Positions 38,164 to 46,161 of a stretch of 64,000 nucleotides of DNA are shown here, piece by piece (within the stretch, counting starts at the first letter, position 1; every line of letters begins with the position of its first letter). Where the stretch lies: the NCBI GenBank assembly GCA_945290265.1, contig CALYQW010000005.1, forward strand, positions 62,001 to 126,000. Reading direction: 5' to 3'. Made by a program: the position numbers and the translations under genes. The notes below the pieces were generated by a model that did no database searches, was not told where the DNA came from, and saw only the letters and a program-made list of their open reading frames with translations. The stretch comes from an uncultured Erwinia sp. (lineage in GTDB: Bacteria > Pseudomonadota > Gammaproteobacteria > Enterobacterales > Enterobacteriaceae).

Positions 38164-38949
38164 TTATCCCGCGTTCTTTTTAACCATGCTGAGAATAAAC
38201 AGCAGTGCGGAGCTCAGCACCACCGATGGCCCGGCCGGCGTATCGTAAAACGCAGAAAAGGTCAGTCCCATCGTCACCGACAGCATCCCCACCAGCACTG
38301 CCACCCAGGCCATTTGCTCCGGCGAGCGGGCAAAGCGGCGTGCGGTAGCAGCCGGTATAATCAGCAGCGAGGTGATGATCAGCGCGCCGACAAACTTCAT
38401 GGCAACGCCGATGGTCAGGGCGGTGACCAGCATCAGGATCATTTTAGTGCGCTGAATATTAATGCCGTCAACCTGCGCCAGTTCCGGGCTGAGGGTGATC
38501 GACAGCAGCGCACGCCACTGCCATGCCAGCAGAAGCAGTACCACGCTGACGCCAGCGGCTATTACCCACAAATCTGCCGGAGTGACCGCCAGCAGATCGC
38601 CAAACAGATAGGCCATCAGGTCGACTCGCACATTGGACATCAGGCTGACTACTACCATCCCCAGCGACAGCGCGCTGTGCGCCATAATGCCCAGCAGGGT
38701 ATCTATTGCAAGATGCGGGCGGCGCTCCAGCCAGACCAGCACCAGTGACAGCAGCAGGGTCACGGCAATAATCGCGTAAAACGGGCTGACGTTCAGCAGC
38801 AGGCCAAAGGCAACCCCAAGCAGTGAGGCATGGGCAAGGGTATCGCCAAAGTAGGACATGCGCCGCCATACCACAAAAGAGCCAAGCGGGCCGGCTGCCA
38901 GAGCCAGTAATATCCCCGCCAGCCAGCCTGGCAGTAATAATTCAATCAT
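38164..38949 (-). CDS. znuB: Zinc ABC transporter permease ZnuB
   Basis: ZnuB is the membrane channel of the ZnuABC high-affinity zinc importer. From ATG 38949 the product is 261 residues, the E. coli length, with about seven to eight membrane helices and family blocks [50 protein letters not shown]. Longer in-frame starts exist up to 39135 but add non-homologous sequence that overlaps znuC. The ATG lies 8 bases inside the end of znuC. Confidence 0.95.
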   Translation of the reverse strand: MIELLLPGWLAGILLALAAGPLGSFVVWRRMSYFGDTLAHASLLGVAFGLLLNVSPFYAIIAVTLLLSLVLVWLERRPHLAIDTLLGIMAHSALSLGMVVVSLMSNVRVDLMAYLFGDLLAVTPADLWVIAAGVSVVLLLLAWQWRALLSITLSPELAQVDGINIQRTKMILMLVTALTIGVAMKFVGALIITSLLIIPAATARRFARSPEQMAWVAVLVGMLSVTMGLTFSAFYDTPAGPSVVLSSALLFILSMVKKNAG

Positions 38950-39700
38950 GGTGGCTGGCTCCCTTACGCAAAATAATATGCCCCTGAAGATCGTGACGAT
39001 GATTATGGTTGTGACGATAAATCGCCAGCTGTTCGGCCCCCTGGCGGCCAAACATGGAGATAAATTCCGGGTGACGCGACACCACCTCCGGGGTACCGGA
39101 ACAGCAGATATGGTGATTAAGGCACAATACGTCATCGGTTTTCGCCATCACCAGATGCAGATCATGCGAAACCATCAGCACGCCGCAGTTAAGTTCATGG
39201 CGTAACTGGTTGATTAAATCATACAGCGCCACCTGGCCGTTAACGTCTACTCCCTGGGTGGGCTCATCCAGCACCAGCAGCTGTGGTTGATTGAGCAGGG
39301 CACGCGCCAGCAGGACGCGTTGCATCTCCCCTCCGGAGAGTTTTTGCAGTGGGTAATTCAGCAGATGTGCCGCCTGAACCCGTTCCAGCGCCGGTAAAAT
39401 ATCCGCCTGTCTGACGTTGGGTCGCAGACGCATAAAGCGTCCCACCGTCACCGGTAGCGTGCTGTCGAGGTGAATTTTTTGCGGCACATAGCCGGTTCGC
39501 AAAGCAGCAGGGCGTTCCAGGGTGCCGGCTGTGGGAGCCAGCAGCCCGAGTACCACTCTGACCAGCGTCGATTTACCGGCACCATTCGGTCCCAGCAGGG
39601 TAAGGATACGACCGGGTTGCAGCGTCAGCGAGATATCTGACAGCACGCGCCGTTGACCAAAATTGACTGAAACCCGTTTTAAAGAAATCAAAGTTGACAT
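38942..39700 (-). CDS. znuC: Zinc ABC transporter ATPase ZnuC
   Basis: ZnuC powers zinc uptake. The 252-residue ATPase shows Walker [12 protein letters not shown], signature [16 protein letters not shown], Walker [13 protein letters not shown] and the His-loop region VSHDLHLV, with a His-rich tail (HNHNHRHD) that may bind zinc. Divergent from znuA across a Zur palindrome and overlapping znuB by 8 bases. Confidence 0.96.
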   Translation of the reverse strand: MSTLISLKRVSVNFGQRRVLSDISLTLQPGRILTLLGPNGAGKSTLVRVVLGLLAPTAGTLERPAALRTGYVPQKIHLDSTLPVTVGRFMRLRPNVRQADILPALERVQAAHLLNYPLQKLSGGEMQRVLLARALLNQPQLLVLDEPTQGVDVNGQVALYDLINQLRHELNCGVLMVSHDLHLVMAKTDDVLCLNHHICCSGTPEVVSRHPEFISMFGRQGAEQLAIYRHNHNHRHDLQGHIILRKGASHHD

Positions 39701-39717
39701 AGCAATTACAACTTGCA

Positions 39718-39750
39718 GAAGTTTTATTATGTTATAATATCACAAACTTC
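39718..39750. promoter_or_regulatory. Zur operator between znuC and znuA
   Basis: A palindrome with core GTTATAATATCAC (39731-39743) and outer arms GAAGTTT (39718-39724) and AAACTTC (39744-39750). The core closely matches the enterobacterial Zur box (TGTTATANTATAACA type). It sits 17 bases from znuC and 25 bases from znuA, so Zur with zinc would repress both directions. Confidence 0.85.
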
Positions 39751-39775
39751 TTTCACTCTGACGGAATGACGCATT

Positions 39776-40723
39776 ATGTTACATAAAAAAAAACCACGCC
39801 GTTTAGCCGCGTTGACTGTTGCACTCAGTGCCTTACTGGCAAGCCCTGTTCAGGCTGCAATTGTGGCCTCTCTCAAGCCGGTTGGCTTTATTGCCGCTGC
39901 GATTGCCGACGGTGTCACCCCGGTCGAGATACTGCTGCCGGATGGCGCGTCAGAGCATGATTATGCTTTGCGCCCGTCAGACGTAAAACGTTTAAAAAAC
40001 GCGAAGTTAGTGGTATGGGTTGGCCCGGAAATGGAAGCGTTTATGACCAAATCCGTGGCGGCGGTTGCGGCAAACAAAAGTGTTGAAATGAATAGCCTGC
40101 CCGGGGTAAAAAAGCTGCTGGTTGCCGGTGAAGATGATGATGATGAAATCCCGCAAAATAGCGATGAAAGTGCTGCTTCAGATCATCATCATCATCATCA
40201 CGGACAGTACAATATGCACCTGTGGATGTCCCCGAAGATTGCAAAAAAGACGGCGGTTGCAATTCATGCAAAATTATTGGAACTTATGCCGCGTCAGAAG
40301 GACAAACTTGATGCCAATCTTCAGCAGTTTGAAGCCGATTTGGTATCGACCGATCGGGAGATTGGTCAACAGTTGGCTCCGGTAAGGGGGAAAGGGTACT
40401 TTGTTTTTCACGATGCTTACACCTACTTTGAAAAACACTACGGTTTGACGCCTACTGGCCATTTTACCGTAAACCCGGAAATCCAACCCGGCGCGCAGCG
40501 TTTACATGAAATCAGAACAGAGCTGGTTGAGCATAAGGCGGAATGCGTCTTTGCTGAGCCACAATTCAGGCCAGCCGTAATTGATGCTGTTGCCCGGGGG
40601 ACACAGGTGCGTTCGGGCACACTGGATCCATTGGGAACCGCAATCACGCCGGCACGTGACAGCTATGTGAAATTCCTCTCACAGCTGTCCAGTCAGTATG
40701 CGAGCTGCCTGAAAGGAGATTAG
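39776..40723 (+). CDS. znuA: Periplasmic zinc-binding protein ZnuA
   Basis: ZnuA captures zinc in the periplasm and delivers it to ZnuBC. The 315 residues begin with a signal peptide (about 1-27, ending SPVQA). The cluster A-I metal fold follows: H61 in [11 protein letters not shown], His in MHLWMSP, His in FHDAYTYF, and the C-terminal disulfide Cys pair. The typical charged His-rich loop is present around residues 118-143 (acidic EDDDDE and a run of six to seven His). Divergent from znuCB, Zur-controlled. Confidence 0.96.
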   Translation: MLHKKKPRRLAALTVALSALLASPVQAAIVASLKPVGFIAAAIADGVTPVEILLPDGASEHDYALRPSDVKRLKNAKLVVWVGPEMEAFMTKSVAAVAANKSVEMNSLPGVKKLLVAGEDDDDEIPQNSDESAASDHHHHHHGQYNMHLWMSPKIAKKTAVAIHAKLLELMPRQKDKLDANLQQFEADLVSTDREIGQQLAPVRGKGYFVFHDAYTYFEKHYGLTPTGHFTVNPEIQPGAQRLHEIRTELVEHKAECVFAEPQFRPAVIDAVARGTQVRSGTLDPLGTAITPARDSYVKFLSQLSSQYASCLKGD

Positions 40724-40735
40724 AGGAATTATTTA

Positions 40736-42061
40736 GTGCAGCAGATAGCCCGCGCTGTCGCCATGGCGTTTAACAATTTACCCCGCCCCCACCGAGTAAT
40801 GTTGGGGGCGCTTACCGCAGTAACTTTGGTCGTTTCAGTCTGGCGACCCCATGTTTATCATTCGGATGCTGAAAGCCAGATGGTGAAAACCATCGAACTG
40901 GATAAAGACGGACTGCGTACCTTATTGCCTGAATCCAGTGAGCCTATTGACCAGGACAGCCCATCACCGGACGAGGATACCCCTAAGGATGAGCTGGATC
41001 AGGATGTCGCGGAAGACAGCGGCAACCATGAATACGTGATCTCATCCGGTGATACCCTGAGCAGCGTACTTAATCAGTATGGCATCGATATGTCAGATAT
41101 CAACCAACTGGTCAAAAGTGATAAAGAGCTGGCTAATCTGCAAATCGGCCAGCAGATATCCTGGACAATGAACGCCGATAGTCAGCTGGATACCCTGACC
41201 TGGGAACCCTCACGCCGTGAAACCCGCACTTATCAGCGCAGTGGTGACAGCTTTAAAATGTCTTCGGACATGCTGAAGGGCGAGTGGCAGAACAGTGTTC
41301 TGCAGGGTGAAGTGACCGGCAGTTTTGTCAGCAGTGCGCGTCAGGCCGGGTTGAGCGGTAGTGAAATCAGTGCGGTGATCAAATCACTGCAGTGGCAGAT
41401 GGATTTCCGCAAGCTTCGCAAAGGCGACCAGTTCGCGGTACTGATGTCACGTGAGGTTCTGGAGGGCAAAAGCCACCAGAGCGAACTGCAGGGCGTGCGC
41501 CTGCGCAGCGGCGGCAAAGATTACTATGCGTTCCGTGCTCAGGACGGTAAGTTTTATGATCGCACCGGTTCGGGACTGGCACGTGGCTTCCTGCGTTTTC
41601 CTACCGCAAAACAGTACCGCGTATCTTCTAACTTTAACCCGCGCCGCGTAAATCCGGTCACCGGTCGTATTGCGCCACATAAAGGCGTGGATTTTGCCCT
41701 ACCGCTGGGAACACCGGTGCTGGCCGTGGGCGATGGTGAAGTGATTGTCTCCAAACGCAGCGGTGCGGCGGGTAACTATGTTGCTATTCGTCATGGCCGT
41801 CAGTATATGACGCGCTATATGCATATGAAAAAACTGCTGGTTAAGCCGGGGCAGAAGGTGAAGCGCGGCGATCGTATTGGTCTGTCGGGCAATACCGGGC
41901 GTTCAACCGGTCCGCATTTGCATTTTGAAATCTGGATCAATAATCAGGCGGTAAACCCATTGACGGCTAAGTTGCCGCGTATGGAAGGGTTGACGGGCGC
42001 CAAACGCAGCGCTTATCTGGCCCAGGTTAAAGAGAGTCTGCCGCAGTTGCGTTTTAAATAA
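40736..42061 (+). CDS. mepM: Peptidoglycan endopeptidase MepM
   Basis: MepM (YebA) cuts D-Ala-mDAP crosslinks so that new peptidoglycan strands can be inserted. The 441-residue protein has an N-terminal membrane anchor (MLGALTAVTLVVSVW), a LysM/OapA-like domain (YVISSGDTLSSVLNQYGID, about 98-116), and a C-terminal M23 peptidase domain with zinc ligands in PHKGVDFALP and TGPHLHFEIW. The start is GTG at 40736, 12 bases after znuA, with AGAGGAAT upstream; MQQIARAVAMAFNN matches E. coli. In E. coli lpxM follows; here 9 kb of fimbrial DNA intervenes. Confidence 0.95.
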   Translation: MQQIARAVAMAFNNLPRPHRVMLGALTAVTLVVSVWRPHVYHSDAESQMVKTIELDKDGLRTLLPESSEPIDQDSPSPDEDTPKDELDQDVAEDSGNHEYVISSGDTLSSVLNQYGIDMSDINQLVKSDKELANLQIGQQISWTMNADSQLDTLTWEPSRRETRTYQRSGDSFKMSSDMLKGEWQNSVLQGEVTGSFVSSARQAGLSGSEISAVIKSLQWQMDFRKLRKGDQFAVLMSREVLEGKSHQSELQGVRLRSGGKDYYAFRAQDGKFYDRTGSGLARGFLRFPTAKQYRVSSNFNPRRVNPVTGRIAPHKGVDFALPLGTPVLAVGDGEVIVSKRSGAAGNYVAIRHGRQYMTRYMHMKKLLVKPGQKVKRGDRIGLSGNTGRSTGPHLHFEIWINNQAVNPLTAKLPRMEGLTGAKRSAYLAQVKESLPQLRFK

Positions 42062-42096
42062 CTGACGGCCGTCGGCAAGGCGGCGATGGTTGATGT

Positions 42097-42125
42097 AAGG
42101 CCTGAATTTTTATGCAGGCCTTTTT
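42097..42125 (+). terminator. Terminator after mepM
   Basis: Stem AAGGCCTG / CAGGCCTT with a 10-base loop, followed by TTTTT. Good intrinsic terminator 36 bases after the mepM stop. Confidence 0.75.
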
Positions 42126-42873
42126 ATGTTTTCACTCTCCTTCCTGAATGCTTCTGCCGAACAGGCAGTATCGTCGTATGCCTCAATAACATCAATTTAC
42201 CCCTTTTCGGGTGATGCCCGGCAGAGTGAGTAGGGGACATAGATTATGTCCCTTATTTTATTGTGTCACGTTAGGATGGTTAACAGGTAGTATCACACGC
42301 ATCGCTTTATGTTAAAGCCGTGAGCAGTAACTGTTGCAGTAAAGTCACGATTGCTGAAAACGGCTGGCATGATTTACCGGGCCTCTGCGTATATATCCTG
42401 CCTCAGAAGAGTTTTGCAGACTTTATTTACTTTCAATAACACAATTTAACCTCATGCTGGATTTAGATCTGCGGCAGGTTTTCGTAACAGCTTTAATTTA
42501 TTATAAATTTTCACTTTCTAACGATTAGACCTGCGACAGAAAATATTTTACATAAAATTTAAAAATTAATTTTCGATAAGTTACTTATCATGGCTGATTC
42601 TTTTAAATATATTTCTAAAATCTGACTTACATCTTAATGTGAGTTTTGATTCTTAATTGCTTTAAAATCAATGGCTTGAGTTGTCTTTCTCAGTCAGGTT
42701 ATGGGTTTTATCTATTTTTTTTAGCGTAATTGATCAAAAAAAAATGGTGACTTAAGACTTAATTAGCTTAAATTAAGTGTAGAGGATACAGCATAATTCC
42801 CTTGCGACAAGTATACACGGCTTCGCTGGGTAATTTCGATCCTGGATTAAAGCACAGATTGGTTATTTGCGAT
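42126..42873. other. AT-rich regulatory region before the fimbrial locus
   Basis: About 750 bases without a gene, becoming strongly AT-rich from 42420 on. It carries a perfect inverted repeat CTTAATT (42758-42764) / AATTAAG (42771-42777) and a further CTTAATT at 42652-42658 followed by GCTTTAAA. The motif CTTAATT recurs upstream of the second subunit gene (44326, 44473). These may be sites for the membrane regulator encoded at 49986-50831; this is inference. Confidence 0.45.
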
Positions 42874-43581
42874 ATGGCTTTATTAAAAAAGCAAAAGTCC
42901 TCCATAATCATTTCGTTTGTGTTAATGTATGGCGTGACTTTTACCGCTACCGCTGGTAATTTTGAGGTTCAGGTTAAGGGTACTATCATACCGACAGCCT
43001 GTAGCCCGAATTTATCCAATGGTGGCGTCATTAATTATGGAGCGATCCCTCTTTCACGCCTGTCGGAAACGGATTATACGGTGCTGGATGAAAAGGAAAT
43101 GAATTTTGATATCAACTGCCATGCACCGGTAAGACTGGCATTGAAAGTTATTAACGCTCGCCCGGGGTCGGTAGCGGGTACCAGTGAAACCTACACCGGT
43201 TTTGGTGTATCACCCGTGAAACGTCTTTTTGGCAGAGCCGGGGTGGGTGTTGCCGGACTGGGAATGGTAGGTAATGCCAAAGTGGGTGGCTATGGCATGC
43301 GTATTTATCCTGGCAGTATTACCTCGGATAACGGCACTATACAAGCCATCACCCGTGAAGGTAACCGTCTCTGGCGTAAAGGCGATGCGGGCTCGTTGTT
43401 CAGCACGGATGCTCCACGTATGGATTCCTGGGCCAACCGGCGTTCGCTGATCCCACTGGCCGTGAGCCGGGTGTCCGGTAAACTCAGTGTACAGGCTTAT
43501 ATCAATAAGGCTTCTGAGCTCGATCTTAGTAAGGAAGTTAACATGGATGGTGTGACCACCCTGGAACTTTTCTATCAATAA
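42874..43581 (+). CDS. DUF1120 fimbrial subunit-like protein (first copy)
   Basis: A secreted 235-residue protein with an N-terminal signal (SSIIISFVLMYGVTFTATAG) and the DUF1120 pattern: VQVKGTIIPTACSPNLSNGG, VINYGAIPLSRL, the paired Cys (ACSPN and FDINC), GKLSVQAYINKASELDLSKE and a C-terminal TTLELFYQ strand typical of pilins exchanged by chaperones. DUF1120 proteins occur in E. coli gltF/yhcF-type fimbrial clusters. I chose ATG 42874; it has only a weak ribosome site, and an in-frame TTG at 42802 is possible but less signal-like. About 40% similar by eye to the second copy at 44662. Likely a structural or variant subunit. Confidence 0.75.
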   Translation: MALLKKQKSSIIISFVLMYGVTFTATAGNFEVQVKGTIIPTACSPNLSNGGVINYGAIPLSRLSETDYTVLDEKEMNFDINCHAPVRLALKVINARPGSVAGTSETYTGFGVSPVKRLFGRAGVGVAGLGMVGNAKVGGYGMRIYPGSITSDNGTIQAITREGNRLWRKGDAGSLFSTDAPRMDSWANRRSLIPLAVSRVSGKLSVQAYINKASELDLSKEVNMDGVTTLELFYQ

Positions 43582-44661
43582 CAGATGTAATGCCCGGGGG
43601 CAGGTAAGACCAGTATCCTGTACCTGCAGATATCACGGATGGGAAATCAACCCATCGGATGGGATATATCTGAGCATGCTTATTCTGTTTCCCCAGCATA
43701 CGGCTCGCAATGTACTGGCTTAACAGTAGTCATTAACCTACCTTTATCACGCCTCGGCAGAGTTTAACCTGACGCTAATCAAATATCGCTGCCATGGATG
43801 AGGTGAAATAAGGTGCACATGCGTGTTCATCAGATTCTCCAGGCGTTGCAGCGGGCTTCCAGCGATGCTCCCTTGTGCAAATGACTGTGACGGAATTGGT
43901 CGGGTAATCGATTACGGATCGGCGATCCCTCGGCCAACGTTATACCACTATCACAGAAAATCCTCGGTCTGCCGTATAACGATGACTGAACATCGCCAGC
44001 AGCCAGTATATTGCCGGGTCAACACCTGACCTTGAATACACATCCTTGAAATGCCCGGCACGATCATTCTTCTCTGCACACAGTCAATGCAACCACATCA
44101 GGCACCAGTTTCCGGTGAAAACTTTTGTCTTAGCAGCTGCACTTGTCTGTGCCATTCTGGTAAAAAAAAAGATATGGAAATGCAAGCGAGCTTGCCATTA
44201 AAACTCATCATTACCCGGAATATGACCTGTAAATCTAATATGAACTCGGGCGCTGTATAATCATTTTTTTAACCTGTTAGTCACAATCTTTGTTCTTTCC
44301 TGCCTGGCTAAATTGCTAAATTTGACTTAATTAATGGTGCGTGACCACATTTCCTGTCTGTTTTAACCGCGAAAATGATTTTGGATTAAAGATATAAAAC
44401 CATGATAATCAATAAGATAAATAGAGTATATTGCGTTTAAAGACCAAGAAAATGTCGTTTCTCTAAATACAGCTTAATTGATCTAATAAATCTGGTGTTA
44501 CATTCATCTACATCTCTAATATACAGCCAGCCATCGTACATTCGGTTCATCCTGTTTTAACTGATGGCAGTTTTCCTTGAACAACTTGAACAAGATGATT
44601 CATGGGAAGTAGGTTTGAATTTTTATTTGAATAAATCATAAATAAAAGGGAGTTGTTAGAT
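43582..44661. other. Spacer between subunit genes with decayed DUF1120 remnants
   Basis: About 1.08 kb with no intact gene. A 7-bp stem (GCAGGTA 43600-43606, TACCTGC 43621-43627) follows the first subunit. A frame around 43823-44029 contains CANDCDGIGRVIDYGSAIP, which recalls the DUF1120 Cys-plus-DYGAIP block. Around 44118 a GTG begins a signal-peptide-like segment (MKTFVLAAALVCAILV) that soon loses frame. From 44240 the DNA is AT-rich and holds CTTAATT at 44326 and 44473, the probable promoter region of the second subunit. Confidence 0.5.
43823..44029 (+). pseudogene. Degenerate DUF1120 fragment
   Basis: In this 68-codon frame PCANDCDGIGRVIDYGSAIPRPTL aligns by eye with TACSPNLSNGGVINYGAIPLSRL of the neighbouring subunit, including the Cys and the (I/V)xYGxIP core, but the rest of the domain is lost. 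It suggests that a third subunit gene once stood here and decayed. Alternative: chance similarity of a short stretch. Confidence 0.35.
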
Positions 44662-45363
44662 ATGAACGCAACAAAAAGTATTCTCGCTTTGATTATCCTC
44701 AGTACCTGTGGTGCTATGACCACAGCGCATTCTGCCCCTGTGGACGTTAAAGTTATCGGGACTATTACCCCAGCCTCTTGTCAGGCGCAATTGGATTCCG
44801 CTGGTGTGGTTGACTACGGTATTATTCCTTCTATCACTCTGTCAAAAACGGACTATACGGTACTGAGTGAAAAGCAATTAGGATTCAATATCACCTGTGA
44901 AGCTCCGGCTAAAGTCGCAATTAAAGCGACTAATGGCCGTATGAATACCCTGGCTGGTGCTACCGAGGGACCTGCCGGTTTTGGTAATTCTCCGGTAACC
45001 GGTCTGTTTGGTGATCCGGGTAGCCTCGGGGTTGCGGGTCTGGGATTAGCTGACGGATTCCCTATCGGTGGTTACGCTATGCGTGTTGATCCTGCGTCGG
45101 TCACTGTGGATGGTAAGTCAGCGGATTCCATAGAACGTAATGGTGCCAGCGCATGGACAAAAGCCGCCACAGGTTCAATGTTCAGCATCAGTACTCCGCG
45201 CCAGAACAGTTGGGCTGACAGTGGTACGCTGGCACCCGTTGCCTTTCAGAACTTAACCGGCAAGTTAGGCGTACAGGCGTATATCAATAAAGCGTCTCTA
45301 CTTGATCTGACCCATGATATTCAGCTGGATGGTTTGACCAGTATCGAACTGATTTATCTCTGA
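44662..45363 (+). CDS. DUF1120 fimbrial subunit (second copy, likely major)
   Basis: A 233-residue exported protein: signal peptide (SILALIILSTCGAMTTAHSA), then VDVKVIGTITPASCQAQLDSAG, VVDYGIIPSITLSKTDYTVL, FNITCEAPAKVAIKA, GGYAMRVDPASV, GKLGVQAYINKASLLDLTHD and the C-terminal strand LTSIELIYL. This is a full DUF1120 domain. ATG 44662 has GGGAG 9 bases upstream; an in-frame TTG at 44653 is a poorer choice. It is directly followed by a strong hairpin and then the chaperone gene, the usual order for a major pilin. Role as the shaft subunit is inference. Confidence 0.8.
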   Translation: MNATKSILALIILSTCGAMTTAHSAPVDVKVIGTITPASCQAQLDSAGVVDYGIIPSITLSKTDYTVLSEKQLGFNITCEAPAKVAIKATNGRMNTLAGATEGPAGFGNSPVTGLFGDPGSLGVAGLGLADGFPIGGYAMRVDPASVTVDGKSADSIERNGASAWTKAATGSMFSISTPRQNSWADSGTLAPVAFQNLTGKLGVQAYINKASLLDLTHDIQLDGLTSIELIYL

Positions 45364-45418
45364 TTGATTTGTCAATTCGCTGAAAAGTAACGGGCACACA
45401 AGTTCTGCCACGCCTAAC

Positions 45419-45444
45419 AAGGTCAGGCATTTATGCCTGACCTT
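45419..45444 (+). terminator. Hairpin between subunit and chaperone genes
   Basis: A perfect 11-bp stem (AAGGTCAGGCA / TGCCTGACCTT) with a 4-base loop ends 10 bases before the chaperone ATG. Only three T residues follow, so partial termination or mRNA protection is likely. In several fimbrial operons such a hairpin keeps subunit mRNA more abundant than chaperone-usher mRNA. Confidence 0.6.
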
Positions 45445-45454
45445 TGAGTGAGAC

Positions 45455-46159
45455 ATGGATATGTTGTTGAAATTTATATTGCGATTCACCGTGCTTGGAG
45501 GGTTGTTAGCGGCTTCTGCGGCTAATGCAACCGGAATCCTCCCCGAAACATCGGTGGTTATCGTGGAAGAGGCTGATGGTGAGGGATCCATTAACCTAAA
45601 AAACACGGACAGTTACCCGGTACTGTTGCTCACCACCATACTGGATATTCGCGACGATCATGCCAGCCTGCTAACCGCTACTCCACCGGCAGCAAGAGTT
45701 GAACCGGGAAAAGTGCAGAGTGTACGTTTCCTGCTGACAGATAAAACGCCGTTGAAAACCGAACGTTTAAAGCGTGTCACCTTTGAAGGTATTCCCCCTC
45801 AGAAACAAGGCCAAAATGAAGTCCGCATGATGATTCGCCAGAACCTGCCTGTGCTTATTCGTCCTGCAGGTTTGGCACGTGATGCTCAACCCTGGAAACG
45901 CCTGGTATGGCGTAAAACGGGTCAGGCATTACAGGTTTCCAACCCGTCAGCCTATGTTGTCAGGCTGTCCCAGCAGGTGGTGGGTCAGCCTGGCAATCAA
46001 AGCTGGACGCTACCGGAAGCCTATATCCTGCCCGATCAGACGATAACCCTGAGTTCTCAGTCGGCGCAGTCAGTGGCAACGCTAACTAAGGTGACGCTCT
46101 CTCCGGCGACCACCTGGGGTTACACAGTTAATGAATATACTGCGGACATTACCAATTAG
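45455..46159 (+). CDS. Periplasmic fimbrial chaperone (PapD-like, YhcA type)
   Basis: The chaperone caps pilin subunits in the periplasm by donor-strand complementation and brings them to the usher. The 234 residues have a signal peptide (LRFTVLGGLLAASAANA) and two Ig-like domains: GSINLKNTDSYPVLLLTTI, RVEPGKVQSVRFLL (the edge-strand region), NEVRMMIRQNLPVLIRPAGL, and a C-terminal domain with NPSAYVVRLSQQVV. ATG 45455 and ATG 45461 are both possible starts; GAGTGAGAC precedes them. The usher begins two bases after its stop. Confidence 0.9.
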   Translation: MDMLLKFILRFTVLGGLLAASAANATGILPETSVVIVEEADGEGSINLKNTDSYPVLLLTTILDIRDDHASLLTATPPAARVEPGKVQSVRFLLTDKTPLKTERLKRVTFEGIPPQKQGQNEVRMMIRQNLPVLIRPAGLARDAQPWKRLVWRKTGQALQVSNPSAYVVRLSQQVVGQPGNQSWTLPEAYILPDQTITLSSQSAQSVATLTKVTLSPATTWGYTVNEYTADITN

Positions 46160-46161
46160 TT

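Noticed and set aside
44051-44260. 69-codon frame in the fimbrial spacer
   Set aside because: Cys/Met-rich, no signal peptide in frame; kept only as part of the decayed spacer.
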